This document shows positions 43,918-53,408 of a stretch of 64,000 nucleotides of DNA, piece after piece. Location: assembly GCF_020524355.2 (NCBI RefSeq), contig NZ_CP129019.1, positions 3,782,001-3,846,000 on the forward strand, in the 5' to 3' direction. Numbering within the stretch: the first letter of the stretch is position 1; each line of letters begins with the position of its first letter. The notes beneath the pieces were generated by a model. That model was not told the origin of the DNA. It did not search any database and saw only the letters and a program-made list of their open reading frames with translations. Source of the stretch: Mesobacillus subterraneus (GTDB taxonomy: Bacteria > Bacillota > Bacilli > Bacillales > Cytobacillaceae). The translations under genes and the position numbers were made by a program.

Positions 43918-44804
43918 CTAAGCGGCTTTAGCCCTGAATTCTAGGGGGCTAAGGCCGTTTAATCTTTTTTGGTAACGTTCATGATTATAAAAGTATATGT
44001 ACTCATCAATCGCCGCAGAAAGCTCTTCAAAGGTCTTATATTTCTCCATGTAATATTTCTCGCTTTTCAGTGATCCCCAAAAGGATTCCATTGGACCATT
44101 GTCAATACATCTTCCGACTCGGGACATACTTTGAGTCATCTGTGCTTGATCTATTCTTTGTTTAAATCCAAAATGGGTATACTGAAAGCCCCTGTCGCTA
44201 TGTATAAGTGGGCGGTCACCATTCAGTAGGTAGTAGTACTGATCCAGCGTATCAAATACCAGTTTATTGTTGTTGGAATGTCCAAATACGTAACTAACGA
44301 TGGCTCCATCATGTAAGTCTTTAATTGCACTCAAATAAGCCTTTTTTGCTTCTCCATACTTGAACTCAGTCACATCAGTTACCCATTTCTCATTTGGACT
44401 TTCGGCTTGGAAATTACGGTCTAACACGTTTTCTGCGACGTGTTGAGGGGTTGACTTTTTATAGCGATTTTTCTTTTTCCGAATAACGCTTTGAATGCCG
44501 ACAATCTTCATCAGCCTATAGATTCGCTTTTCATTGAAGCTCTTGTTCAACCTTCTATTCAAAGTCATCGTAATCCTGCGGTAGCCGTAGATTCCTTTAA
44601 CCTCCTCATGGAGAGCCTTCATTTCTTCTACAAGCATCACATTTTGACATTCACGCTTGGAAGGTGTTCGCTTCAGCCATTTATAATATGCAGACCTGGT
44701 AACCCCGCAATTTCACAAAGCATAACGAAAGAGAATCCTTCTTCTTCGTGTAGTTCCTTGATAGCGATATATTTCTCCTCAAGGCGTATCTGGCTTATCT
44801 TCGC
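43918..44804 (-). pseudogene. IS3-family transposase OrfB (DDE), frameshifted
   Basis: DDE integrase-like domain: NEKWVTDVTEF (first Asp), HSDRGFQYTH (second Asp), ESFWGSLKSEKYY (Glu) and RYQKRLNGLSPLEFR. The upstream segment KISQIRLEEKYIAIKELHEE and then ...SFVMLCEIAG reads in a different frame and reconnects as VTRSAYYKWLKRTPSKREC if one G is added to GCGGGGTT (C-run 44703-44706 on the plus strand). A sequencing indel is plausible. It would normally be produced as an OrfAB fusion by -1 frameshifting from orfA. Confidence 0.85.
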
Positions 44805-45472
44805 CTCCTTTCGATCTCCTCTAACTTTTTTAGGAATAAGTTCTCTGCGCGTAATCGCTCATTTTCGCTCGCAAGCCTCTTCATCTCCAATTTCATCTTC
44901 TGTTCTGGGGAGAGTTCAACTTCTTCCTTTTTCCTCCCTCGCTTATCCCGAAGGGCTTCTTCGCCGCCATCCTCATACTTTTTAACCCATTGATATGCTT
45001 GTTGGTAAGAGACCTTAAAGGTCTCAGCTGCCTTCTGATAATCCTTGCCGTTCTCAAGGCAATAGAGCACAATCTCTTTTCGTTCATTTATGGTAGTGTT
45101 TCTTCTAGTCATAGTGTTTGTCCTTCCTTTGGAAGTGTCCTTTAATTCTCTATGACTATTATACTTGTTAATCCATTTCTGGAGGACGCGTCTACATGAG
45201 ATTTCATACTTTCTGATAACATCATTTTGAGAGTAGTCCCCACTAAGATAGTCCTGTACAGCCGCCAGCTTAAGTTCCTTAGAATACCTCTTCCAGGTAG
45301 AAGACTTCTTTAATCCTTCTGCTCCGTATTTTTCATACCTGTAGACCCAATCATAAATTGCATGATCATTTACTTTGTATATAAACTTCAGCTCTGAAAT
45401 AGAATGGCTACCCTTTTTTAACGCCTCTACAATCTTGATTTTATCTTGGAATGAATATGTCCTTTTTGACAT
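44795..45472 (-). CDS. IS3-family transposase OrfA
   Basis: 225 aa with two helix-turn-helix domains: SFQDKIKIVEALKKGSHSIS (N-terminal HTH), SKELKLAAVQDYLSGDYSQN, then KEIVLYCLENGKDYQKAAET, and a leucine-zipper-like tail MKRLASENERLRAENLFLKK. Standard IS150-type OrfA, full length. Confidence 0.92.
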   Translation of the reverse strand: MSKRTYSFQDKIKIVEALKKGSHSISELKFIYKVNDHAIYDWVYRYEKYGAEGLKKSSTWKRYSKELKLAAVQDYLSGDYSQNDVIRKYEISCRRVLQKWINKYNSHRELKDTSKGRTNTMTRRNTTINERKEIVLYCLENGKDYQKAAETFKVSYQQAYQWVKKYEDGGEEALRDKRGRKKEEVELSPEQKMKLEMKRLASENERLRAENLFLKKLEEIERRRR

Positions 45473-45480
45473 AATAAATA

Positions 45481-45534
45481 CTCCCCTTTAGGTAGACAGA
45501 TTTTTATTTTTTAATCTGTCTACCTAAAGGGGAG
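45481..45534. repeat. 22-bp perfect palindrome at the IS right end
   Basis: CTCCCCTTTAGGTAGACAGATT at 45481-45502 and its exact inverse at 45513-45534 with a 10-nt AT spacer. One arm is the IS terminal repeat; the other faces inward, giving a strong hairpin between orfA's promoter region and the outside. Confidence 0.85.
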
Positions 45535-45687
45535 CATATCACATCCTTTGCTTCTTTTATTCATCCATTCTTCACTATTCCCTGCCTTCAGAATTGCTCG
45601 TCATGAATTTCATTTCGTTTATATCATCGGAAATGTCTGCTTAGGAATCTTTTTCTTCAATAATCCATGCATGGACCTGCTATCCAA

Positions 45688-46410
45688 CTATTCAAGATGG
45701 ACTTCATCTCCAACATTGATTTCACCTGTTGTTATGACAGCAGCATACACGCCGAAATGATTATTCCTTTCTTTCGCAACCGCTTTAAGCAATGATGGAT
45801 CCCTTTTTGCATTTTCAGGATCAACGGTAATGATCATGCATCTTTCACAATGCCTTTTCACTTCCAGTGCCACTTCATTGCCTATTGTCATTCGTCTCCC
45901 AAACCATTCCTCTTCGATAAAAGGTTTGGGATCTTTTAATGCAATGAATAAATTGGGACGAAAACGCCTATAATCAACCTCTTTGCCCCAAATTTGTTCC
46001 AAACCCTGTAGTGAAGCGTCCGTAACCAGTTGAATATGCTCCTCTTCAATTGCGCCTAGAGGGACGTAAGACGGTCGGTATGAAGCAAAAGCAATTTCCC
46101 TTCCGGACCTAGCTTGTATTTCTTTCTCCAATTCCTTATTGCCCCATTCAAGAACTTTTCCCTCAGGTGTCACGATTTCGACCTTAGGGTACTCCTCCAT
46201 CTCTTCTTGTCCTATAAACCTCGCCTTGTATCGAGCCATCTCAGGGAACTGCGTAATCGTTAAAAATTCCCCTGACCTTGTTTGGTCATGGATCGTATGA
46301 CTGCGGTCTCCGTACAATCCATAATCCATAACCTTTGTTTTCTCGACGCTCTCTCCATAAAAGGATTTAACAGGATGCCGAACTATTTCTCTGATATGAC
46401 CAATTAGCAC
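45688..46410 (-). CDS. MOSC-domain protein
   Basis: 240 aa from GTG 46410, chosen for GGAGG seven bases upstream. N-terminal MOSC_N-like IREIVRHPVKSFYGESVE, and the MOSC core RFRPNLFIALKDPKPFIEEE, EVKRHCERCMIITVD (conserved Cys pair) and VYAAVITTGEINVGDEVHL. MOSC proteins act on sulfur carried by molybdopterin or reduce N-hydroxylated compounds. Monocistronic. Confidence 0.92.
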   Translation of the reverse strand: MLIGHIREIVRHPVKSFYGESVEKTKVMDYGLYGDRSHTIHDQTRSGEFLTITQFPEMARYKARFIGQEEMEEYPKVEIVTPEGKVLEWGNKELEKEIQARSGREIAFASYRPSYVPLGAIEEEHIQLVTDASLQGLEQIWGKEVDYRRFRPNLFIALKDPKPFIEEEWFGRRMTIGNEVALEVKRHCERCMIITVDPENAKRDPSLLKAVAKERNNHFGVYAAVITTGEINVGDEVHLE

Positions 46411-46499
46411 TACATTGCCTCCTAGTTTTATCCCTATTTTAACCCCTGTGCTGATAAACTCACAACTCCTGACAGCCTCACCCATGATCAAGAATACTC

Positions 46500-47606
46500 T
46501 TAATGCAGCTTTTCTTTTACAGAGTCCCGGAATTCGCTGTTTGTCATAAACTCAAGCTGAAAACGATTCATATTCTTTGCAAGCTTTTCGAATTCGAGAT
46601 TGCTCAAATCATTTGCCAGGAATGCCATTTCAGTACGATTGCCATCTTTGTCGGTTGCATACATGCTAATAGTAAAAACAAAGGCTGTAGAACCGCCCTT
46701 TTGCCCTGCATGCTCAAGCCATTCCCGGTTTTTCGGATTTTTCATTAGCTGTTCCATCACTGGATCCAAAAAAGAATGGACTTCTTTAGAAAAATACTTT
46801 TTGCTGTTTAACAGCTTCATAAGCTCTGCATAATCATCAGCAGAAGCACGCGGAAGCCGGTCAGACCACACCTTTTGAAATTCCATATCCAGAACCTTCA
46901 GCACTCTTTCTTTATCCTTTGCTTGCGGCGGGCTGCTTTCCCATTTTTGATGAATGTTTATAGCTCTCTTTCGATATTCTTCAAGACTCATGCTCTTCAA
47001 TTCTTTTAATGTTTCCTCTTTGGTGAATCCCATATCCTCCATCAGCTCCATCGGGATAAACAAGGCACTGACAAGCGGATACATCTCTTCATGACTGAAA
47101 AGCTGCAGATCATCAGGGAGCTTATTCACATTTTCAATCCCCAGAACTTTCAACAGGAAATCAGTATTAGCATTTGAACTATAAGCGATCATCCCATTTG
47201 CTACTTCGCTTAAAGGCACCTTTTCCGCATCATCTGCCAGGCTATCAATCCAAGCCTCATGGGCTCCGCCATCTGTTTTAGGAACATAGTACTTTTCCAG
47301 TGTCTTTAAATCGATATTTTGCTGCGGATCTATTTTCCCCTGTGCTGCTTGGCGTGCATATTCAATGACCACCATAATTTTGACCGTGCTTGCCAAAGGA
47401 AGCGGCAAGTCCTTATTGATGCTGACCCAGTCCTCATCGTTATGGCGAATAACCATAGCCATATTTTCTGATTCTCTGTGTTCTTGCACATAATTAATGA
47501 CTGACTCAGGATCTCCGCTGCTCTTACTCTTGAGATACAAAAATCCTGATAAAACTGCTGCTGTTAAAATTAGAATGACTCCAGTAATGATCCAAACCAT
47601 CTTCAA
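46500..47606 (-). CDS. Serine hydrolase of the class A beta-lactamase/PBP fold
   Basis: 368 aa from TTG 47606 (GGAGGT seven bases upstream). Single N-terminal transmembrane helix (first 25 residues). Active-site motifs: PLASTVKIMV (SxxK), AYSSNANTDF (SxN) and AGQKGGSTAF (K[T/S]G-like). Longer than a secreted class A beta-lactamase by about 90 residues inserted before the KGGS motif. Could be a membrane-anchored beta-lactamase-like esterase or a DD-peptidase; a resistance role is not established. Confidence 0.88.
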   Translation of the reverse strand: MKMVWIITGVILILTAAVLSGFLYLKSKSSGDPESVINYVQEHRESENMAMVIRHNDEDWVSINKDLPLPLASTVKIMVVIEYARQAAQGKIDPQQNIDLKTLEKYYVPKTDGGAHEAWIDSLADDAEKVPLSEVANGMIAYSSNANTDFLLKVLGIENVNKLPDDLQLFSHEEMYPLVSALFIPMELMEDMGFTKEETLKELKSMSLEEYRKRAINIHQKWESSPPQAKDKERVLKVLDMEFQKVWSDRLPRASADDYAELMKLLNSKKYFSKEVHSFLDPVMEQLMKNPKNREWLEHAGQKGGSTAFVFTISMYATDKDGNRTEMAFLANDLSNLEFEKLAKNMNRFQLEFMTNSEFRDSVKEKLH

Positions 47607-48183
47607 TAAGCTAACCTCCATGATTTTCGTTTATTTACTACATACGAAAGCTAATCTCTGAGGTTTCATTTTTATGGAAAATAGTTTTAGCTTGATAGGT
47701 TTATATGCACTATTCATTTGAAATAGAGGAAGTGAGGTACTGGGTTGCTTTGCTCCTAAAATTAGTCACAGGATACAGGTACACCCCCATGCTCCCTGGG
47801 ACATAACCTGGGCTCATTTTTATGTATCAAACAGGAATTTACCAGCCATGAACTGATTTCAGCAAATGACACGCGTTTCGCCATCCTCTCCTATCGCGGC
47901 GATCCTCTGGGCGATGATTTTGCCCAATCTTTCTGTTCTATTAATTGGTAGTCTATCAATCTTACCTATTAAAATATACGTCCGACGAATTGCCGAAAAA
48001 GTATCCGAAGAGAAGATAACGAATATTAACTGCTAGTATTTATTCGCAAGAATGGTTGTGGGACACCGCTGCGAAAACTGATTACTGGATTGAGTCTATG
48101 CCTGAACAAGTCAAAATGGGAATGGACCATTCCTTCGTGACAAAAAAGAAGCACAGGAATGCTTCCCCGTACTTCCTATGCCT
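47607..48183. other. Intergenic region with a transporter remnant
   Basis: 577 bp. A plus-strand frame near 47866-48036 reads ...PIAAILWAMILPNLSVLLIG then SLSILPIKIYVRRIAEKVSE, resembling the end of a polytopic membrane protein, with no start or ribosome-binding site. ACAGGTACACCCCCATGCTC near 47777 is a family A-like half-repeat. Confidence 0.4.
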
Positions 48184-49167
48184 TTACTCCCCTCCATTTG
48201 AAGAAGCTGCGACTGCTGCACCTGAAATAGCCGCGATCGATGCCGCTTGCTGAGCCTGGATCAATGTTTCGATTGTCGTTGAAAGATTGGTCTGAAGCAG
48301 GGAGGAATGTTCGACTTTATCACTGATGACGAAATTGACCGCCATCATGAAATTAATGTCTTTTTTCCATTTGAAAAACTTCTCTGCGTTCAACTGCTCC
48401 GATATTTCTTTTATTTCCGAAAGATTGTCGTTGTCTTGTTCAATTAATGTGAGCAGCGCAATCTGAGGATAGAACATGACCTTCGGTTTGATTCCTTCTT
48501 TTTTCATTCTGTCATAGATTTCAGTGGATAGAGCAACGATGTCATCTGCAGGGCAATTTTCATTTAGGGATAGTATATGGCTCATGCTTTGCAGATCGTT
48601 TCCTTTACGGAATCCATTTTGCGAAAGCTTGCTGTACAGGTCTTCAATATGAAAAATCATCTCATCTGTCTGAGTGTCGTGCTGAGCCAGCATGACAGCA
48701 AGAGGGTAGTCGCTGTGACCGGTCAAAAACAAATGCTCTTCCCTCATTTTCTTGTAAATGACTCTTGCCCGTTGAGACAGGGACTTAAGGTCTTCTGGAT
48801 TGGCTGTGACCAGTTGCATGGCGGCGATGTAGCTGAACGTATTTTTACTGAAACCTTCCGAGATCAATGCATGGTATGCGTTGATAAAGGCAGGGAATTT
48901 TTCTTGAGGACTATCGAATCTAGTGTCCAGCATAGCGGCAAAGGTGAAACGCGACTCAGTTCGCATAGGCGAAAAGATCCCCGACTCTCTTTTTATAAAA
49001 TCCGCAAGTTCAGTAAATCTATTGATATCAAAGGTCCGGTTGTTAGAGATATACAAAGATGCGACCATCATCAAAACTGATTGATCGGTCACCTTCCAGC
49101 GGAATCTCTCTCTCATCTGGGAATAAATCTCAATATAATTTTCAATATTCCTGTTTGCTTTGTCCAT
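48184..49167 (-). CDS. DUF4003 family protein
   Basis: 327 aa from ATG 49167 (GGAGG six bases upstream). Matches DUF4003: VLMMVASLYISNNRTFDINR, FTFAAMLDTRFDSPQEKF, GHSDYPLAVMLAQHD and a low-complexity C-terminus QAQQAASIAAISGAAVAASS. All-helical, soluble; common in Bacillaceae and of unknown function. Monocistronic. Confidence 0.9.
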   Translation of the reverse strand: MDKANRNIENYIEIYSQMRERFRWKVTDQSVLMMVASLYISNNRTFDINRFTELADFIKRESGIFSPMRTESRFTFAAMLDTRFDSPQEKFPAFINAYHALISEGFSKNTFSYIAAMQLVTANPEDLKSLSQRARVIYKKMREEHLFLTGHSDYPLAVMLAQHDTQTDEMIFHIEDLYSKLSQNGFRKGNDLQSMSHILSLNENCPADDIVALSTEIYDRMKKEGIKPKVMFYPQIALLTLIEQDNDNLSEIKEISEQLNAEKFFKWKKDINFMMAVNFVISDKVEHSSLLQTNLSTTIETLIQAQQAASIAAISGAAVAASSNGGE

Positions 49168-49298
49168 GTTAAACCTCCATTGATCCGTCATGACCTTTAA
49201 TACGATTCAACAAGGAAAAAGTTTTGTATTTTTATAGCAAAAGGAAGGTTTTCACATTTCATCTTGAAACCGAAATAGTTTAAAAGATTCCCCAGACG

Positions 49299-49433
49299 TC
49301 ACATAGGCACCGCCTGAGTATCTGCCGCAATTTCCCCGAGTTTTCTATACTCCCCAATAAAGACAATCAACGCACCTATAACAAGAATCGCCGTACCAAG
49401 AACAATGATGCTTTGTGTAGAATAGCTCTCCAT
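49299..49433 (-). CDS. 44-aa single-helix membrane protein
   Basis: ATG 49433 with GGAGGTG four bases upstream; the longer upstream frame has no site. MESYSTQSIIVLGTAILVIG then ALIVFIGEYRKLGEIAADTQ: one transmembrane helix and a charged tail. Downstream of DUF4003 in orientation but with no link. Function unknown. Confidence 0.6.
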   Translation of the reverse strand: MESYSTQSIIVLGTAILVIGALIVFIGEYRKLGEIAADTQAVPM

Positions 49434-49627
49434 TCTGCACCTCCAAAAATCAATCGCCCAATATCTTATTCTTACTTTATTCAATGGTGCAGGTTTCCTC
49501 AGAATTCACAGGCAGGCAGACGTTCACCGGTTTGTTTTTTTAGCTGTTGCGTGGGTGACAAATTCGGCTTTCGTCAGTATGAGCCATTCTGCAACTTTCT
49601 CTAAATAAACGGTTAAATAGGAAATTT

Positions 49628-50497
49628 ATGCTAAAATTATTTAAGAGAAATTGCCATTGTTCCGTCAAAGGGCTATTGTTATTGAAAAATAATCGATCAT
49701 GGGAGAGATTTACTATTACCGTATTTCGAATAGATATATTACAGATATTTTTGGCAAGTTTGTTTTTCACAGGCATTATCCTTTTTTCGTATAAGCTGTT
49801 TATTTGGGGAATGTTAACAGTCTTAATCTTTGTATTCATTGCCTTTTCTACCTCTAAATATCGATCAACCGTCTCTTTGTTTATCTTTTTTTTATTAGGG
49901 TTGTTACTGTTTCAAATAGCAAGCGATTATTATGCTCAATGGGATCTATCCAAAATGCTGAAAGTGATAATTAACAGAAGCACACTCCTGATTATCATAA
50001 GTGCACTAGTGATTTCCATTATGTTATCCAAGCAAAAAGTGTACCTTTTTAATAGGTTACCAGATTGGAAGAAATCCATAGTGTTTTCATCACATTCAAT
50101 TAAGATGCCACATTTTTTAATTCATGGACTAATAGGATCAACTACCATCTTCATACCGCTGTTGTTCCTTGGAGATATAAGCTATACAAAGTCATTCGTG
50201 TTGTATGGTATATCTTTCTCATTCATAAACGCTATTTTGGAAGAGTTTCTGTGGAGAGGTATTATGTTATCCAATTTAAAAAGAAATGTATCTACAATTT
50301 TCGCCATTCTCACTACCAGCATCGGATTCGGTCTTTTGCATCTATCAATAGGAATACCCATAATAATGAGTTTACTTTTTTCGCTAGGAGGAATTTTCTA
50401 CGCAGTCGTAGTTTTAAAGACCAATAGCATATACCCAGCCATATTATTTCATTTTATTATCAATTTAGGGATGGTTGCTAACGGCTGGATATTCTAA
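49628..50497 (+). CDS. CPBP-family intramembrane glutamic protease (CAAX-like)
   Basis: 289 aa with about eight transmembrane helices. Motifs EEFLWRG (motif 1), FGLLHLS (motif 2) and FHFIINLG (motif 3) identify the CPBP/Abi family. Bacterial members process lipoproteins or bacteriocin-immunity clients. The N-terminal 25 residues are basic. ATG 49628 has a weak site (GGAAATTT). Confidence 0.9.
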   Translation: MLKLFKRNCHCSVKGLLLLKNNRSWERFTITVFRIDILQIFLASLFFTGIILFSYKLFIWGMLTVLIFVFIAFSTSKYRSTVSLFIFFLLGLLLFQIASDYYAQWDLSKMLKVIINRSTLLIIISALVISIMLSKQKVYLFNRLPDWKKSIVFSSHSIKMPHFLIHGLIGSTTIFIPLLFLGDISYTKSFVLYGISFSFINAILEEFLWRGIMLSNLKRNVSTIFAILTTSIGFGLLHLSIGIPIIMSLLFSLGGIFYAVVVLKTNSIYPAILFHFIINLGMVANGWIF

Positions 50498-50563
50498 AGG
50501 GGCGTACCATTTGCTTCCGAAATTATGAAGGAAAAAAGAGCAAAAGGTCCGTCCCTTTGCTTT
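50498..50563. repeat. Family A variant repeat
   Basis: GGGGCGTACCATTTGCTTCC and its inverse AGCAAAAGGTCCGTCCCTTT 45 bp apart. Confidence 0.6.
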
Positions 50564-50593
50564 TGGTGGGTAGTTCAATAAGCTAGCTAGCGA

Positions 50594-52535
50594 TCAATCG
50601 GCACTGGCCCCGCCTCCATCACTGCCTCCTCCGCTGTCTCCTCCACCTGAATAGCCACTGTCTCCAGACACCGAGGATGACGAGCTGCTTCCTGGAGGGA
50701 TGCTCCACTTCCACGTATTCACCAGGAATTCTACAGGGTTCTGTCCTGTTGCAATTAGATAGGTTAATGGGGCTGCTGATTTTTCATCACCGTCGAATTC
50801 TTTTTCTAATGACCTTGATTGACGTTTTTGCTTGAATAGCAGACTGCGAATCATCCATTTATCGGATTGGCTGCTGATTTGATCTGGGAATCTCTCTAAC
50901 TTAAGCTGCTTTTTAAAAGCCTGTATGTCGTGCTCAATCGCGACAGCTTCTCCTGATAGCGTCATATGAGGCATCAGTAGAGTCACCATCGCTGAAAAGA
51001 CGGTCGTGATCAGCAGCAGGGTGAGTGCTTCGGCATCGTAAAGCATCACGGAAGCAATCAGGGATACCAGGTAAAATAGCATGAAGAACAATTTCCGTCC
51101 GGGTTTCAGCCAGCTTCTAATCAACAGGAACCCGGCCGTGATTGAATAGATGACTATAGCTGCAGTGGACAGGGAATCGAGATAATAAGCATAAACCATA
51201 GCCGAAACCAGAATCAGCATAAGTCCCCTGCCAACCAGCTTGCTCATTTTATCACTCATCATGCCTTCTTCCTTCACCTCGTTTAAAACACAGGCAAACC
51301 ATTCCTTTTCATTGTCCTTGAACAATTTGTACTTTGTATGATAATTGTTCAGATGCTGCGGGTTATTTCTTTGCTGGCTGGATGCGCCTGCGATATCACT
51401 CATCAAGAAAACCGGATTTCCATTTTTAGCTTTCCGCTTGAACAGCCAGGACACCAATACATGCTCACATTTCGATAAGCTCGTTTCCAGGGCCGTTAAT
51501 GTAAAATAGAGCGTTTGGTCAGAGGATTGATCGTCTTTTAGAAATCGGCCGGCATTTTGTTCCGTCCTCACGGTTGCTTTTCCTTTTTCAACAAGCGAAT
51601 ACAATCCGACGAGGAAAGCGTAAGAATCCATTTTACCCCGTCGGTTGATCATATACAGAATAAGCGGATCGGTCCGAAGCAGTTCCTCTGGCCGGTCAGC
51701 ACTCCGTAATTTCCTAAGCAAACGCGTGAAAAGCAGTGTCAACACTCCGAGTGCCAAGAAACCAGCAATGCCAAGCAATACATTTTCCAGCATGTTGAGC
51801 TGTTTCTCTTTGAACGCTTTCTTTTCAGCCAATTGCTCTTCCATTAAAATCGCGTCCTTCAATGACATCGGTGCCCTGGCCTTGGATTGCTCCGACATCA
51901 CGGAAGAAGGAAACAGCAGGCGGGTTTCGGTCAGTGAGTACATCTCGGACACTGAGGTGTTAAACCGCACTACCCAGGGGGCCTTTTTCAGTCACCTTGC
52001 CTTGACGATCATGGAAAAATGCAAAATAACTGTTCGGCCGGAGCTCTTTTGGGAAAACAAAGTCAATCGTCACCATATTTAAATCCTCATCATGGTTCGT
52101 ATCCGTTCCAAAGAAAGGGACAGTCAGATCGCTGTAAGAATCATAGGTCTTAACCGCGTTTTTTAATTCATAAATAAAGAAAACGTCTTTCTGTTCATCC
52201 TTTGCCGTCAGTCCTGCACGATAGGTATTATCCTCTCTCGATACCTTGAGGGGACGCAGGTCTTCCATATTCACATAACCAAGCTCCGCCTTAGGATTCA
52301 CCAATTCATACGCTTCAAAAAGCTCGACTCCTTTATGGTTTTTCTTATGTATAGCCCTGCTTACGCTGTCATAATCACCATCAAAGGTATACGTGAGGAT
52401 TTCATTAACTAGCAAATCACCATCAGGCTGAATCCACGCCCTTATCCGGACTTCATCAATCGAATAAGAACTTGCAAACACAGGCGTGGCAATGGGCAAA
52501 AGCAGAACCAGAAGAATCACGATCTTATTTATCAC
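50594..52535 (-). pseudogene. DUF2207 membrane protein (YciQ-like), frameshifted
   Basis: From GTG 52535 (AAGGAG): signal peptide IVILLVLLLPIATPVFA and the DUF2207 beta domain (YSIDEVRIRAWIQPDGDLLV, LTYTFDGDYDSVSRAI), then after the break VRFNTSVSEMYSLTETRLLF, transmembrane helices and a Ser/Gly-rich tail (SGYSGGGDSGGGSDGGGASA). The two frames overlap at 51960-51970 and join cleanly if one base is removed from the run of five G at 51977-51981 (plus strand), giving about 645 aa, normal for the family. Probably a sequencing error. Confidence 0.85.
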
Positions 52536-52865
52536 AACTACAACTCCTTAATTATATTGATGTCACAGACGAGAGGACAAAAATCAGAACAACTTTCATG
52601 CCGCCTTCTTACCAGACATCACTGCTCTTCTTCCGGCGCCAAAGCCTTATGAATCGATATTTATGAAGTGGATACTTACATCGGAATGTTCCTTTACGAA
52701 TAAGACAGAAAAGCATACAAGATTATGGATGCAGTCAGCATCTATAAAATCTTTTCATATGTATCTCCTTGGATATATGTATAGAAGAATTATAAACAGC
52801 CAATCTCACTTTTTCAAAAATTTCCCACAAAGAGTTATCAAAGCAGGTCAATCATGTAACGTGAC
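52536..52865. other. Intergenic region, no gene seen
   Basis: 330 bp between DUF2207 and a ferritin-like fragment. No supported ORF. Confidence 0.35.
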
Positions 52866-53177
52866 GTGAGATGGCACACCTTATCTAGTCACATTCTTTC
52901 ATCCATAGAAAAAAGTACAGGAAATGGAGTTATTTTAAGCCACGAGCAATTTGTTACGAATACTTACCGTCAAGCTTATAACTATGTAAATCCAATTGAC
53001 CCTCAGGCTGCCTTGATCATTCAGGACTTTTTAAGGGAACAAATAGATGAAGAAGCACAAGCTAAAACAATTATTGATCGTCTTAAACTTACAGGGAATA
53101 ATCCTTCCGCTCTTTTACTAATAGATCAAGAATTAGGAACAAGAATAAATGCAGCAACTCCCCCGGCAGCGGGTTGA
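52866..53177 (+). pseudogene. C-terminal fragment of a ferritin-like protein
   Basis: 103 aa from GTG 52866 without a ribosome-binding site. SHEQFVTNTYRQAYNYVNPI and FLREQIDEEAQAKTIIDRLK with a LLLIDQELG end match the last two helices of bacterial ferritin (EQxxEExxAKxIxxxL...DxEL). The N-terminal helices with the first half of the ferroxidase site are missing. Either a remnant or a mis-started gene; the upstream 300 bp do not encode the rest. Confidence 0.5.
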
Positions 53178-53408
53178 ACCGTGACAGAGTTTAGGTTCAG
53201 TTTTCCTAACAATAACGCAACTATCATGATTTCAATTTAAAATAGGCGTGGGACGGTCCGTTTTCCTGGGTCATGAGAATCGCCCCTTTGTTCCTCCGAG
53301 AACCGCCCCTGAGATTCCAAAAAAGCAATCGGCACACTCCCAAAACCGCAAATTCGGAAAAGAAATCCCCTTTCTCCCTCTCTATAATCTGTATAGGGGG
53401 AGATGAAA

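Larger units (their letters stand above)
43878..45536 (-). mobile_element. IS3-family (IS150-like) insertion sequence
   Basis: About 1.66 kb with ends TGCTCCCCGTCAAGTAGACA (left) and, inverted, TGCTCCCCTTTAGGTAGACAG (right). Carries orfA and a frameshifted orfB on the minus strand. No target duplication is evident (AAC versus TAT flanks). At the right end the inverted repeat is doubled into a long palindrome. Confidence 0.85.

Noticed and set aside
43878..45536. Target-site duplication for the IS3 element
   Set aside because: Flanks AAC and TAT do not match, so no duplication is claimed.
46500..47606. Calling the serine hydrolase a resistance beta-lactamase
   Set aside because: SxxK, SxN and KGGS motifs are present, but the anchor, extra length and altered KTG motif leave DD-peptidase or esterase equally possible.
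50594..52535. Programmed frameshift in the DUF2207 gene
   Set aside because: No slippery heptamer with downstream structure; the break sits in a run of five G and the joined product has normal family length, so an indel is simpler.
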